A stretch of 64,000 nt of DNA from Cladocopium goreaui (Eukaryota > Sar > Dinophyceae > Suessiales > Symbiodiniaceae): NCBI GenBank assembly GCA_947184155.2, contig CAMXCT020001001.1, positions 1,121,001-1,185,000 on the forward strand, in the 5' to 3' direction. Both the position numbers and the translations under genes were made by a program. Positions 1-10,800 of the stretch are shown here, piece after piece. Numbering within the stretch: position 1 is the stretch's first letter; each line of letters opens with the position of its first letter. A model generated the notes under the pieces. The model was given only the letters and a program-made list of their open reading frames with translations. It was not told where the DNA came from and did not search any database.

Positions 1-147
1 TAATATAGTATATTTTGTAACCTCTTGATAACCAGGGGACAATCTCCTGGACATGATCCAGAACCAAGCGCATGGGTGTGCCAGGCTTGCCACTCAAGTA
101 GAATGCCTGCACAAGCATCAGAAAACAGAAAGAGCTGACTATCTTAC

Positions 148-1507
148 CTGCACCTCATAGATGCTACAGCTTTTGCATACCACAAAAACGAAACGAAATG
201 TTTTTCTACACCAGAAAGAACAGCAGACACAGACGCAAGAAACCAATCCTGCCTGCGACAACGACCCAGAAGCATTACGGACTTTCAAGCCCACCGCAGA
301 ACGAGACCAGTAGGGCACAACGTAGGAATGGGAGTAGGATTTGATCAAGGGGATCAGCTGCTTCTTGGTTTTCTCTGGGACCCTCGTGCCCTGCTGTCTG
401 GGCTTGGGATTGGGAGCAGGGGCATCGGGTGGAACATCTGGGGCACCCAGTGGACCAGCTTCAAAGAGACAATGGCAAACATCTGGGACAGCATCGGGGG
501 CAGGCTCCGGTGCAGAGGCAGCAGAGGTAGCAGGATTTGCCTTGGCTTTCTTGTTTGCCTGACGTGGCTTGCGAACTTTGGGTGCTGCTGATTGCTCCTT
601 CTTCTCCTCCAAAGCCTTGGCCTTCCTTTTGGTTGCCTTGCCTGTGACCCCTGGCTCTTCACCCACCTTCTCCGCCTTGGACTTCTTCTCCCCCTTGGAC
701 TTCTTCTCAGCCTTTACCTTTTCCACCTTTCCCTTTCCTTCCAGTCTGCCATTGCTTTTCTTGCTCTTACCTGCTGGCTTGTCCACTGTCTCCTCAGGAA
801 ACACCTCCTCCTCCTCCTCATAGTCACCCTTTTGCTGCTTCTTGCCTCGACCTCGCCCCTTACCTTTGCCCTTTCCTCGGCCCTTTCCCTTTCGGGGTGG
901 AGCATCCTCCTTCATTGCAGTCTGCTGGTCTCGTCGCCTCAAGAAGTCTACTGTCTCTTCTTCAGACTCACCAGAGACATGAAACATGTCCAGGTTCAGG
1001 GACTCAACTTCCATCATCTTAGCCTGACTTTCCTCGCCAGACCCTTCCCCATCTGACCCATCATCAACAACAACAGCACCACCATTGCTGAGATTTTCTG
1101 GGGGAGGGAGAGGGGCAACGGAGACACATTCCGGAGCTGGCGCACATTCCAGAGAAGGGCTAGAGGCATGAGGTTCAGGCTCGGCTAGGGACAGTAGTGG
1201 GCTGACAATCTCACCGTTGGAAACATCAAGACCCTGCGAATCAACAGCTGGAACAACTTGATCAGAAGCTTCGCCCTCCATGGTTGCATCCTGGGACTCC
1301 ACCACTTCAACACAAGCTTCACCCTTAGGTCCATCAGCAGAGCAAACAGATTGGATCAGAACGACCATTTGAAAAGCAACTTTACTTGATGCTAGCAGCA
1401 ACGCATGGAATCCAAACAGTGACCCCAAAGCCCCTTGCAAACCAGACTCTGTTGAAGCTTTTGCCATAGATGCATTGCAGCGATCCAAAAGCTGTTGCCT
1501 CAGGAAG
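148..1507 (-). CDS. Lysine-rich acidic/basic low-complexity protein, long internal exon (partial gene)
   Basis: An open frame runs across this exon. Its N-terminal part is ordinary, followed by an acidic Ser/Glu/Pro stretch, then a long Lys/Gly/Arg block (KGKGRGKGKGKGRGRGKK) and a Lys/Glu-rich block. The composition resembles nuclear or nucleolar disordered proteins, but no domain is recognisable. A minus-strand donor GTGCAG|GTAAGAT ends the exon at 148, so the frame's stop at 139 is intronic and the gene continues off the left edge. A plausible acceptor CCCTGCGCAG lies just before 1507. The last about 45 codons are Cys/Phe/Val-rich and may be intronic, in which case an earlier donor is used. 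Function unknown. Confidence 0.45.
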
Positions 1508-1675
1508 CTGCGCAGGGATCAGCAATATATAGCCTGTCTAAACAAATCACAGATAATATGAGAGGTAGCCATAGACCAAATCATGTAACAGTAATATCGA
1601 TATATAACAAAATTGTTTACAAGAAATATTATCATAAGTATTGTTTATGAGATAATCTATGATATTTTTAGTCCA

Positions 1676-2081
1676 TGCAGCTTGGGTACTGAAGGGCTTC
1701 GATACGAGCATCAAGTTCACTTCGTGTCTTCGGGCATGGGAGATATTTCGAACTACCCCCAAGTGGAGAGGGAGTAAGGGACTCAGCCTTGGGATTGCCT
1801 GAATCCAAACAGACCTCATCAAACTCAAACGGCATGGTGTCAAAGGTCGAGGGGTCACGCTTATTTCTTTCAGCCCCTGTTCTGGGAATGGTTGTCTCAG
1901 CAGTAGACGGCTCAGTAGACACTTCAACAGTAGATGGCACCATGTCATCATCCCCATGCGTTAAGACCTGACTTAAGAGGGGCTCTTCCAAAGCTGGGTT
2001 GTGTTCACCCCATTCCAAAGAAGGAGTCTCATCAACAGGCGCCGCATCAATGTGAAAGCTTCCCGCATCATCATCTTGGTC
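1676..2081 (-). CDS. Acidic hypothetical exon upstream of the Lys-rich exon
   Basis: The exon opens after the acceptor AAATGCAG at 2082 with Asp-Gln-Asp-Asp-Asp and stays open for about 135 codons rich in Asp, Glu, Ser, Thr and Pro. The 3' end is uncertain: a stop lies at 1668 and no strong GT donor is visible, so a weak GT or a GC donor may be used. It has the same strand and composition as the exon at 148-1507, so it is probably the same gene. No family is recognised. Confidence 0.4.
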
Positions 2082-2236
2082 CTGCATTTGGGAACAAGAG
2101 GCCCCTTTTGTTTTTTTATGTTAATTGCAAAAACTCCCATGATGTTTGGTACTTTGGTAATGTTGAAGGATGCTGAGTTGAAGGTATATAACTATAAGAG
2201 GATGTTGGTATATATAGTTTCCCTATATAGACTTAT

Positions 2237-2644
2237 TTAGTTTTTAGTAATTTGAACCATTTGACAGTATAATTGTATAAATTCCTTTGAGTTTGAACAG
2301 TCCTCATCATCCATATCCATAACAGGGTCCCCAACACTGGGAACCTCCAAGCACCAAGCAACTCGGAAGATCTCAAAGAGCTCCACAATGCCTTCATCCT
2401 TATGGCAAGCGAGTGAGGGGTCAGGTAAATTAAACGACCATAAATTACCATCCCAATCCCATTAAAACCCCAGTATGAAATGGAATGCAGGTTCCCAATT
2501 AGCCCAAGTACTCTGGGGACACGTCCCAACCGAAGGGATCTCAAACAGTGACTCATCAATTTTCGCACGCCCCATGCATCTGCATGCATGCCGATTTTGC
2601 CCGGGGCATTGGCAGTACCATCCAACGCCATCAAAGTCCAGAAC
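2237..2644 (-). pseudogene. Coding-like segment interrupted by one in-frame TAA
   Basis: A single frame reads protein-like on both sides of a TAA at 2462-2464. Upstream is a Cys/His-rich stretch (WYCQCPGQNRHACRCMGRAK). Downstream is an acidic stretch containing GIVELFEIFRVAWCLEVPSV. It ends at a TAA at 2237. Either a host gene is broken by one stop or an undetected small intron removes it. The Cys/His spacing does not match a zinc-finger family I can name. Order and strand suggest the same transcription unit as the exons at 148-2081. Confidence 0.35.
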
Positions 2645-2855
2645 CTTTTGACCTGGCACTGAAACCAAATAAATTGTTTAAGCCTAAGATTTAACACCTT
2701 TTGTCACACATTCTCTAAGCCCGTTGGTTAACCAATGGCATGTCGGATAATTTTAAATAAAAAACATATTATATATGTTCAGGTGTGTTGATATATCATC
2801 TACATGGTCCCACCGGGTGAGACCTGATGAGCCACCCATGGTCCAAACCCTTCAC

Positions 2856-3006
2856 CTGACTGCAAGGAGCATACCCTGTCTGCGCCTCGTGGTGGATCGC
2901 ACTGAGAGGTGGGGTCCTTGGGGTGCCGGCGGCTTCATAGTCAAAGATCTCCACCCAAAGCAATGAAGCATGCTTCAGGACCTTGATGTTCATCTTCACG
3001 GCAGTC
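2856..3006 (-). CDS. Hypothetical internal exon with consensus splice borders
   Basis: This is a 151-nt exon between the acceptor CTCCATTCAG|G and the donor GTCAG|GTGAAG on the minus strand. It is open in one frame throughout (includes HASLLWVEIFDYEAAGTPR). No domain is recognised. It is followed upstream by the exon at 3257-3397 across a gap of about 250 bp, a typical intron size. Confidence 0.45.
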
Positions 3007-3256
3007 CTGAATGGAGTGAACCATGCTTTTTGGTGGTATTGAATTGAATAAAGACACTTGTTGACTGATAAATATTTTGGTACTGAACCTATATCTGCTG
3101 AATACCTGTGTATATAATATACGTTGTACCCCTTTATAGATATATAGACCCATGTCAATTTATGAATTTCATTGCATAGATGTAAATAAACTATTCATTG
3201 GCTCCCCCTTTGGGAATCAAATCTTCTGGGGTCTGAATAGCCAGCAAGACTCATAC

Positions 3257-3397
3257 TTGGGATTCCCACTGCATCAGGTTTATCAGGCCACTGCACCAAA
3301 CGCCCAGTCTGCCGGGAACAAAAGCGGATGGAACTCTCTGCCTCCCAGCTATCTGCCAGGCCCTCGAGTCTGATCGACATGGCCGGGTTTGCAGCTG
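3257..3397 (-). CDS. Hypothetical internal exon
   Basis: The acceptor CATTTGCAG precedes a reading frame containing LEGLADSWEAESSIRF and GRLVQWPDKPDAVGIP. It ends at the donor CCCAA|GTATGAG. Splice borders and protein-like composition support a minus-strand exon of the same unidentified gene as 2856-3006. Confidence 0.42.
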
Positions 3398-4150
3398 CTG
3401 CAAATGGATGAGATTTGGGCCAGGGTTCTGCATATCCCAGGGGTCATTGCTATGACAATTTCTTACAAACACATAATTTCGGATTTTGAATGGTTATGGC
3501 ACAACAGAATTGATAAAACCACAAATGATGAACACGATTTCCCATCAACCATCGAAATTCAAGTTAAGGGTCAGCAAGCGGCTAAGAGCCTGGCCATCTC
3601 ATGCCAGTGTCTCACAGAACTGGGCAAGCACCTGCGTGGGAAGCGCTCCCTGTGAAAAAATCTTTCGGCCCTTGAGTGTATGAAATCTACAATGTTCCAA
3701 AAATCATTTGAATATATAAGGGTGGATAGCTATAAATTCATTTTTGGAACATTGTTCATTTCAATTCGGAATATCTGTCGGATTCTGTCGGTGAAAATCG
3801 TGTTTTCCAATCTGCCCATCTGGTTCCATTTGTCCAATGAATTAACATCAAATTTAAATCGCAAAGGCTTCAAGGCCAATCGCTCAGTCAGTGGAGAAAG
3901 AGCTAGAGCTGTCCTTGGGATAGTAGATGTGGTTTGATCTCAAGTGGTTAAACCTGCAAAGATTTTCTCTGGTTCATGTTGAATGTGAAACATGTTGGAA
4001 TCCCAGTGGGTCATCAAATATAAATATTTGCATCACCAAGGGACCATATATTTTTCTCCTGACACGCCACCACCATAAGATAAAAAATGTGTATATACAT
4101 ATGAATATTACATGTCAAACACATATGCATGTTTTCAAGTATCCAGCAAA

Positions 4151-4275
4151 TCAAAACATAACTCCTTGACGCTTGGACTTCACGAGCTGTGCCACCACAC
4201 CTCCCTGATCATAATTGGCCAGCACTGATTGGACCCTGGCCACTGAAATTTCACCAGCCTTAGCTTCCACGGATG
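4151..4275 (-). CDS. Hypothetical exon, possibly C-terminal
   Basis: The frame contains AGEISVARVQSVLANYDQGG and ends Lys-Arg-Gln-Gly-Val-Met-Phe then TGA at 4151. Candidate acceptors are GTGGAAG and CTAAG near 4275. Protein-like and rich in small and basic residues. Family unknown. Confidence 0.35.
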
Positions 4276-4503
4276 TAATAAGTTGATATTGGGTTAAAAA
4301 TACAGAAGGGTGTGTAGAGATACCCCACATATAAGCCGCACACTTTCGGCGGGTACAGCACATTGAGGACTTCCATCCAGAAATCATCCGATAGGTCCAA
4401 AAGGCCTCCATCATGCACACACATGTGATTTAAATACAGTGGGCTCATGAAAAACAAAACTATGTTCATACTCCATAGTTCCTGCCTCGGGTTGACATCT
4501 CAC

Positions 4504-4680
4504 CGCGCAGCCCGGGATCTTTTCCCAGGTATGCATTCATGAGTGGTGAGTAAGAAGGGCAACGTATATAAATCAGCTATGGTTTCTTCGTTTCCTTTTG
4601 AGCCACTTGTGAGCCAACATCCCGGGATATACAAAAGGTTATCAGCATGATCAATCATGAATCTGGACCCCAAGATCTCC
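4504..4680 (-). CDS. Hypothetical exon
   Basis: The frame is open from 4680 and contains FMIDHADNLLYIPGCWLTSG. A minus-strand donor GCTGCGCG|GTGAGATG ends it at 4504. There is a superficial similarity to retropepsin-like proteins around the LYIPGC segment, but no catalytic DTG/DSG is visible, so no function is assigned. Confidence 0.35.
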
Positions 4681-5446
4681 ATATGATAACTTTCTCAGCC
4701 GCGGCATTCTGCAGAGCTTGGGCGGGGGGCGTGCCTTTCAAAGGCACAGGCAGATTGGCCCAATTAGGCCAAAAAGGCTATCTAACAAGCCTTCATCTTT
4801 GAACCAAATGACCTTCACCCTTAATGTTGGATCTTGATAACCCAGAAATGCTATGCTTGAACCTCAAACGACCCTTCATCCCTTATAATTGGTAAAACCC
4901 AAAAAAAGGTACACTTATTAAAAAAAGGTTCTCTTATCAAAGAATGCCATTTTTTTGAATAACCCCAAAATAAAAGGGTCGTTCGAGGTTCAAGGTATAT
5001 ATATATATACGATATGTATATATAAACACCCCCAAATCATATCAAATGTGATGATTTGCCATGGTACATCATGGTACCCGTTCAAACTTTTCATCACGGG
5101 CCATAAATTCAGATACTTACAGATACTTGGGGTACCCCGGCATCCCCCAATATGTATACATTGGGACACGCATCCCCCAATTTGAATTTCCGTTTTTGTT
5201 TCTTTTCAACCGTTTTGAGACAAAGCTGCCAGGGCCAGCCTCCAATCTCACCGGCCGATGATCACTACCTCCTTGGAGGTGGTTCACCTGTGCCATACAA
5301 CTTGGCACATCAATTTGTCATCCAATTGGGCATCCCAGTAGCTGCATAGCTGCGATCAAGACACTCAAATTCAAATATATCAAAATATAATATTCAGCAT
5401 GATCATCATGTGTTTATAAATGATTGTTTAAATATGTTCAATGATA

Positions 5447-5650
5447 CGTTCCATGGGCCGTGCCATGTTCCAGCTTCAGTGCCTTGTAACCACCCTGTGG
5501 GAAAGTCCACTGCAAACGTCGCGCCAAGGATGAGGGTGCCCAACAAATGATGCGATCCGCAGAGGCTGGAAAACCTGAGCCAATTGGATCCTGCTCACAT
5601 CTCTCAGCATCAAATCTTCCGAGCTGTTGGGCCAAGTTTGGTGAAGTGGG
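5447..5650 (-). CDS. Hypothetical exon
   Basis: The frame contains AQQLGRFDAERCEQDPIGSG and SSLARRLQWTFPQGGYKALK, a globular-type composition. A possible donor GGAAC|GTATCA lies at the 3' end. Minus strand like its neighbours. Family not recognised. Confidence 0.38.
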
Positions 5651-5962
5651 CAATGTTTAAAACTATGCTATACTGTACTAGTACTATCTATATAGTGCTA
5701 ATCAATAGGAACAATAGATGCTAGATGCAAGACTATACATACTGGTTATCTACTGGTTCCTATCCTTCGGCAACGTGCACTGGCCAACATTGCCAACATC
5801 CAGGGCAATGGTGTACACCGAGCCGCGGAAGTTGCGAAAGTTGGCTTCTTTGAACTCCAAACCTCGTATGTGTAGGGCGAGTAGGTACTGAGTAGGGCGT
5901 GTAAAGATGTACAAAGTATCGTAACAATTCGTAACATGCAGCAGGAAGCGTTTGAAAGTCAC

Positions 5963-6100
5963 CTGGAGGGAGAAATTCGAACATCTCGAACTAGAAAGAG
6001 CTTCTGTGCCTTGGGCCTTCAAACCTATGGATATCATCGGATACCTATGGTGCTTCAATTCTGTTTCTAAAGACAGGGTGACTGTGCTAGACAGCACCAT
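5963..6100 (-). CDS. Hypothetical exon ending in a consensus donor
   Basis: The frame ends Asn-Phe-Ser-Leu-Gln at the donor CCTCCAG|GTGACT (boundary 5963). A second coding-like segment, ending near 5757, follows downstream (includes FKEANFRNFRGSVYTIALDV). I cannot fix the intervening acceptor. Function unknown. Confidence 0.33.
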
Positions 6101-6494
6101 CCTTCAAATGTGGCAAACATCTGGCAGTCCTGAGTACTAGAAGAACCTGAGTCTGTCCAGGCTTCCGACTCCAGCTTTTCAGCACATCAGGCGGCCTCAA
6201 ACATGAAATCAGCATTGAGATCCAAGAACAGAGTGGAAACTCAGAGATGGGAAAACACTTGTCAGCAGTCACTAGCATGTAGCATACTCGAGATATATAG
6301 TAGTCACAAGGTGTTTATGAACAAACTACTGGTAGCCAAATGATATACTATGTTGCAGGACTCTTAGACTAAGGACAAGGCAAACTTTGCAGCGTCCTGG
6401 GGCCGTGGCGCCAAGGAAAATTGGGTCATGGAATGTTTTACAAATCTATACAAATCTAATTTTTACACTGCGTGGAAATACTATACATCGCCTC

Positions 6495-6800
6495 AAGATT
6501 TCACAATCTCATCGTTCGGTCTCATCCATTTCCAGCGTTCGAACTTCAGAGTGAACCAAATAGTTTCCTCCCCAGCTGACTGGTCCCCAGCTGACTGGTT
6601 CCCTGTCCCAGTCAGCTCATCCAGCCATGCACCAAGTGGCTCGGCATACGCTCCATCATCTTCTCGTTTCGCGGCAGCTGTCAAGATACCTTCGAGGCTC
6701 AACGCTGATCCTTGGCAGAAGACCACATCTGAGGGTTTGGGGGTGCCTGGGTTTTGAAACAACTCTGTTGCGTTCGAATTGGGCGGAGGGACCAAATTGT
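6495..6800 (-). CDS. Hypothetical exon, clearly protein-like
   Basis: A single open frame of about 100 codons contains LEGILTAAAKREDDGAYAEP and LGAWLDELTGTGNQSAGDQS. Codon and residue composition is much better here than in the other five frames. An acceptor CAACAGAG lies near 6775 and the 3' border is probably close to 6500. A smaller exon after TTTTACAG at about 6893 may precede it. No domain recognised. Confidence 0.42.
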
Positions 6801-7219
6801 GTGAAACACGATAATGAGTTAACATTGAATAAGTTTGTTATTATTATGTTGTCCTCTGCGTCCAAGTTACCATCGGTACCCTTGAAGTGTGCACCTGTAA
6901 AACAACAAATCAATTCAGCTTCCACTTTTGCAGTGAATGAATCCAGCTGGATCCAGCTGGTACTGTAAGCTTTAGTCTAGCATTCTTGCACTGGACTTGC
7001 TAAGGTTCCAACCGACCTCGGAGTTGAATTTGTACGTAACCTGAGGGAATTTTGGCGCCGCTCTGGAAATACTCTTGGCCACACTTTCCTTTGCAACGAC
7101 AACTGAGTCCTACAAAAAGCCAACCATATGTCACTGCTGGCGACCGCAAACGTCAGGTCAACATTTGATCATAAATTCAACTGCAGAATGGAACAGTCCC
7201 AACTGGTCAAATTGGTCAC

Positions 7220-7317
7220 CTGAATCAGCCCTGGGATGCCCTGGGCAAAGATCGATGCCAAGCTGCCGGAAGCTTCAGTGCATTGGTCTCGCCACAGGGC
7301 TCGAACCAGTCGCCTTC
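7220..7317 (-). CDS. 98-nt internal exon with both splice sites visible
   Basis: The acceptor TTATCCCAG|G starts the exon at 7317 and the donor GATTCAG|GTGACC ends it at 7220. Only one of the three frames is free of stops; it contains CTEASGSLASIFAQGIPGLI. This is one of the better-bounded exons of the minus-strand gene or genes in the first 9 kb. Confidence 0.48.
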
Positions 7318-7589
7318 CTGGGATAAGGCCCCCGATGGTGGCCCCCGATGGATGGATGGGACAAGGATGACAAGGCCTCAATGGATCCCCGGCTCCTGTC
7401 AGTTTGGGTTGGAGATTCTGCCGGCCAAGCTTAGTACGAGAATAGTACGAGTATCTCACCATCTTTGCATGACAATGGCTCTGATTCACGTTTCCTGTCA
7501 CTGATGGATCCTGATGGTATAATGCTGATGGCTGATGACTCTGACCTCTCAAGACTGAAAGGCTGATGCTGAAGCAACGGCCACCCCAA

Positions 7590-7821
7590 CATCCAAAGCT
7601 ACAAACCCCTTCATTGGATTCACTCCCCGATGAAGTCATAGTCATAGATGTCATAGTCCAGTTGCTGCTATTGAAAGCTGACAGTGAGAAATCCTTGTTG
7701 CTGGCTGATTCCTGCCAAGCATCTGCTACTGGAACCCCGTTGCGAATGGCAGCCTTGCGAAGGCCAGAGATGGCCAGAGGTTCAGTGTCAATGAGATATG
7801 TCCAATCTTGAGGGCTCATGG
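7590..7821 (-). CDS. Hypothetical exon
   Basis: After the acceptor AAGGTTAG at 7822 the frame reads ISGLRKAAIRNGVPVADAWQ and continues through a Ser/Thr/Met-rich stretch to about 7590. The downstream border is not certain. The opposite strand also has an open frame here, but its composition is less protein-like. Confidence 0.42.
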
Positions 7822-7879
7822 CTAACCTTAGACTTCCCATCAAGAAAAGAAACAACAATAACAATCTAAATTCGCAAGA

Positions 7880-8036
7880 TGCTCCCATATTCGTGGCTCA
7901 AACTTAGGCCATAAACCAAGGTTGACCCCGTTTTTCCATGTTCCCAGCGCCTGGATGTGAGGATCCGATATTACCTCTTGGAGGATGTCCTTCACCTGGC
8001 CCTTTGGCCCAAGCACTGTTCGGCTGTTGAGGTCGC
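7880..8036 (-). CDS. Two consecutive short exons of the minus-strand gene
   Basis: The first exon is 7975-8036 (62 nt). It lies between acceptor CTCATCAG|G and donor CAAGAG|GTAATATC and encodes GPKGQVKDILQE with flanking residues. The second starts after CATCCAG at 7951 and encodes LGLWPKFEPRIWEHLANL. Short exons with short introns are typical of dinoflagellate genes. No family is recognised. Confidence 0.45.
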
Positions 8037-8665
8037 CTGATGAGTCTGGTGAGTACAAACGTGAAGAAATGGGTAAGGAATGGTAAGGATGTGTAAGGCT
8101 CATATGACTTGTATATGTATATATATATATATTATGTGTATGTATGTATGTAAAGTAAAGATGTGAAAAGAGTATTTGCGAATATTTGCTATGCTTCGCC
8201 TTCATTCCTCTTTGATTTGTGCTGATTTCTGGGAACTTCTGGGGCTTTCATGCCACGGGAAGTGTTCCCGAGCCTTTCATTCCGCTCAACCCCTGTCGAA
8301 AATAGGCCAGCTGAGATGCCCCAGCCTTGCACGACCAGCAAGCTGTTGTCTGACAAGATTCCACGACGAAAGGCATTGCGCAAAACCTTTCGAAGCGTCC
8401 TGCAGCAGCAAAAAAGGCATCAGTCAGCAGCTGTTGGGGAACCACTTCAGTCTGCACCAGCGTCACAATAAGAACGTTTGAGCATGTTTCGGCTTTCAAT
8501 GACTTGGCAAGACTTTAGGCAGGATAGCAAGCTGCCGCCAAACGCCTGCAAATACTCAAAATCAATCAAAATCATGGACAACCATCGGCCAATGTCAACA
8601 TCTGTCAACCATACATAATATAATTACATTAAACTACATTAATATACATGAATTATTTCTCCAGA

Positions 8666-9010
8666 TCATCCCGCCCTTTTCCCAACAAAAAATCTGCCCG
8701 GTGCACCCCAGGCATAACGCCTCGCCATGATGACCTTGGCGCTCTCCAAACCACCGATCTGATCCAGGACGGCAGCCATTTCCGCGATTGGAAAATGTGC
8801 ACCTGCCGGTGCCAGATGAAAATGATGAAATCAGAGCGGAAAATTGGCATAAAATTAGTTACAGTACAAAAAAATAAGAATAAGAAAATCACATAAATCA
8901 CTGTCCATCTGTCCATCTCGCCTGCGAAGCAAATGTGTAAGGCATCTTGACGCGAGAGGAGGCTGCGACCCATAAAGGCCTTCTTTGGATTGGGCAGTGC
9001 CTCAGTAAAG
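8666..9010 (-). CDS. Two exons joined by a GC-AG intron, probable C-terminal end of a host gene
   Basis: Exon 8922-9010 (89 nt) starts after the acceptor CTTTCCAG and ends at a non-canonical donor TTCGCAG|GCGAGATG. Exon 8666-8802 starts after CACCGGCAG. Joining them keeps one frame (GCA G + GT GCA). It runs through AEMAAVLDQIGGLESAKVIM and then Ala-Arg-Arg-Tyr-Ala-Trp-Gly-Ala-Pro-Gly before a TGA at 8666. GC donors are well documented in dinoflagellates. The protein is not recognised. Confidence 0.5.
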
Positions 9011-9212
9011 CTGGAAAGCCTCAACATGTGAAGTAACCATCGGCTATTTTGTTTGAAACATGTGCAACTTTTGCGGCCACTATATTATTAATTGTTATAT
9101 ATTATCGTTATATATCACTATGGGATATTATGGGAGCACTTTTGGCTGTTAGAAGCTTGAAGATCTTGAAGGTCTCACTATGTCTCACATTGGCTTTCTG
9201 AAGGCCTCATAA

Positions 9213-9300
9213 GTGGCACAGTGGTACATCTGAGGCCAACACCATTCCACCGATGCGCTTGTCTGTGAGCCTGTGGAGCTCACCCTTGTCCCATTTTGTC
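9213..9300 (-). CDS. Possible short exon
   Basis: The frame includes WDKGELHRLTDKRIGGMVLA after an acceptor CTGTCCAAG near 9300. The other frames are also partly open, so strand and frame are tentative. It lies just downstream of the apparent strand switch at about 9.35 kb. Confidence 0.28.
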
Positions 9301-9432
9301 CCCCTTGGACAGTGAGTAGGGCCATAGATGGCCATAGGATGGCATTCCTCCAAACCAACCATGAAACAACAGAATTGATGCTGACAGTTTGTACATATAC
9401 CATATACCATATGCCACGAGCGTTGTTGACAG

Positions 9433-9583
9433 GTCTCAGGTGCAGCAAGAGCTACATCTCAACTGGCCTCCCGAAGAGTGGTTGCATGTCAGGGTCGCGC
9501 CGGAAGCGTGCTCGGGAAAACCTCATTTCATCCGTCCCGTGATCTCTGGTTCTTCTGATGGTTGGTGTGGCAATTTTCGTTGA
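9433..9583 (+). CDS. Plus-strand exon of an unidentified gene
   Basis: The exon begins at the acceptor GTTGTTGACAG|G and reads QELHLNWPPEEWLHVRVAPE, then a Gly/Ser-rich segment, to a TGA at 9581. A donor before that stop is likely because coding-like sequence resumes at 9590-9705 (ELNSLIAGNDVVTAFDTEQA). Family unknown. Confidence 0.4.
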
Positions 9584-9589
9584 GGCTTA

Positions 9590-9705
9590 TCTCAATTTGG
9601 ATTTCCTTGGCTTTCCACTATGACGAGCTGAATTCGTTGATTGCTGGGAATGATGTTGTGACTGCATTTGACACCGAACAGGCTAGCGACTTCGTATCTC
9701 TTTGA
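9590..9705 (+). CDS. Plus-strand exon-like segment
   Basis: The frame SIWISLAFHYDELNSLIAGN continues to a TGA just after Asp-Phe-Val-Ser-Leu. The minus strand carries a competing open frame that is less protein-like. It is probably part of the same plus-strand gene as 9433-9583. Confidence 0.33.
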
Positions 9706-9949
9706 ACACCTCTGATGTGTCTGTTTGGCCTGTGTGTTTAGGAACTCATGTATGTCACTGTTTGTCCGCCTTTTGAATGCCTTCAAACTCTTCATGAGAA
9801 AACCAATGCCATCGATAAAATGGCGAGATCAAATCTCTCTTGAATTCACGACCCGACAGTGAAGCTTCAATGAGAGTTCAAAGCAAGATGGGAAACACGT
9901 TTTGGTTATCTTGTCTTGTCAAGCTTGAAGTTGTCTTGGTTCTCGGTAT

Positions 9950-10147
9950 GGAATCCTACGGTGAGGGCTTTGGTCGAGACACAGCAACAGCGTCTTCAAA
10001 TTGCCGCTGTACTTCTCAGCCACCCCGTCCAGCATTCCGCTCCAAGGCATATCATTGGTCCTCAGGCCATGGAAGTGCTCGTATCTTACCATGTCTTACC
10101 AACAAGCTTAGCCCGGAGATTTGGATCCCAAGACCTAAACACAAATA
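9950..10147 (+). CDS. Plus-strand exon, alpha-helical hypothetical
   Basis: One frame reads VRALVETQQQRLQIAAVLLS and later AMEVLVSYHVLPTSLARRFG. This composition is typical of a folded helical protein. Splice borders are not resolved: there are candidate AG sites upstream at about 9940 and a possible border near 10,110. No known domain seen. Confidence 0.38.
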
Positions 10148-10442
10148 AACACAGAGTTCGATGGTTTGTTTTGGATACACCATGACAAGTGAAATGCCCA
10201 CTGCTCAGCTGCATCATTCTATCATATTCCTATCATCCTTTAAACACACTTCAAAGCAACTTCATGACTTCACACTTATGGCCGGTCTCAATTCTATGGC
10301 ATTGCAACGGCCAAGCTCATGTTGATATGCTTGGAACTGCATACTCCATGCATCGATGGCTCCGAGAGGGGTAGCAATCCCCGATTGATGTTGCTACTTA
10401 GTATCTAGGTGTATCATCAGGTATCTACTATATATATATATA

Positions 10443-10800
10443 TATGAGCAATCTCGAAAACCCTAGGTTCAGGGAAAGGACATCCACAAATTTGGGAAGG
10501 TCCCATCGCTTACCACACGTTTGTACAATAATGATATATGGTAAACTTGGGGGGTATCGCTTGCAGGAAACTGCTACGTTTTTAAATATATAATTCACAG
10601 AAATCAACGTCCAATTTGGGTATCGCTAATGTGGATATAAGAGAAATAAAAAGACATAACCTTGAAAAGGGGTATCGCTAATTTGGGAAGGTCCCATCGC
10701 TTACCGTGTGTTTTTAACAATTTCCATCCATTTCCATAAACCAATGTCCGTCCAATACATATTTAGTATTGCCGGGGTTTTTACGGTGGCTCATATATAT
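10443..10800. mobile_element. MITE-like element with terminal inverted repeats in a TA microsatellite
   Basis: The left end reads GAGCAATCTCGAAAACCC. The right end, reverse-complemented, reads GAGCCACCGTAAAAACCCC, and (TA)n runs flank both sides. The interior twice carries GGGAAGGTCCCATCGCTTACC and GGGTATCGCT motifs. Related sequence occurs at 30,489-30,640 and 34,452-34,580, so this is a dispersed non-coding family. There is no transposase inside, so any mobility would depend on another element. Confidence 0.55.

Noticed and set aside
7290-7325. GGTTCGAGCCC, resembling a tRNA T-loop box
   Set aside because: It lies within a well-bounded 98-nt coding exon and no matching cloverleaf arms are present.
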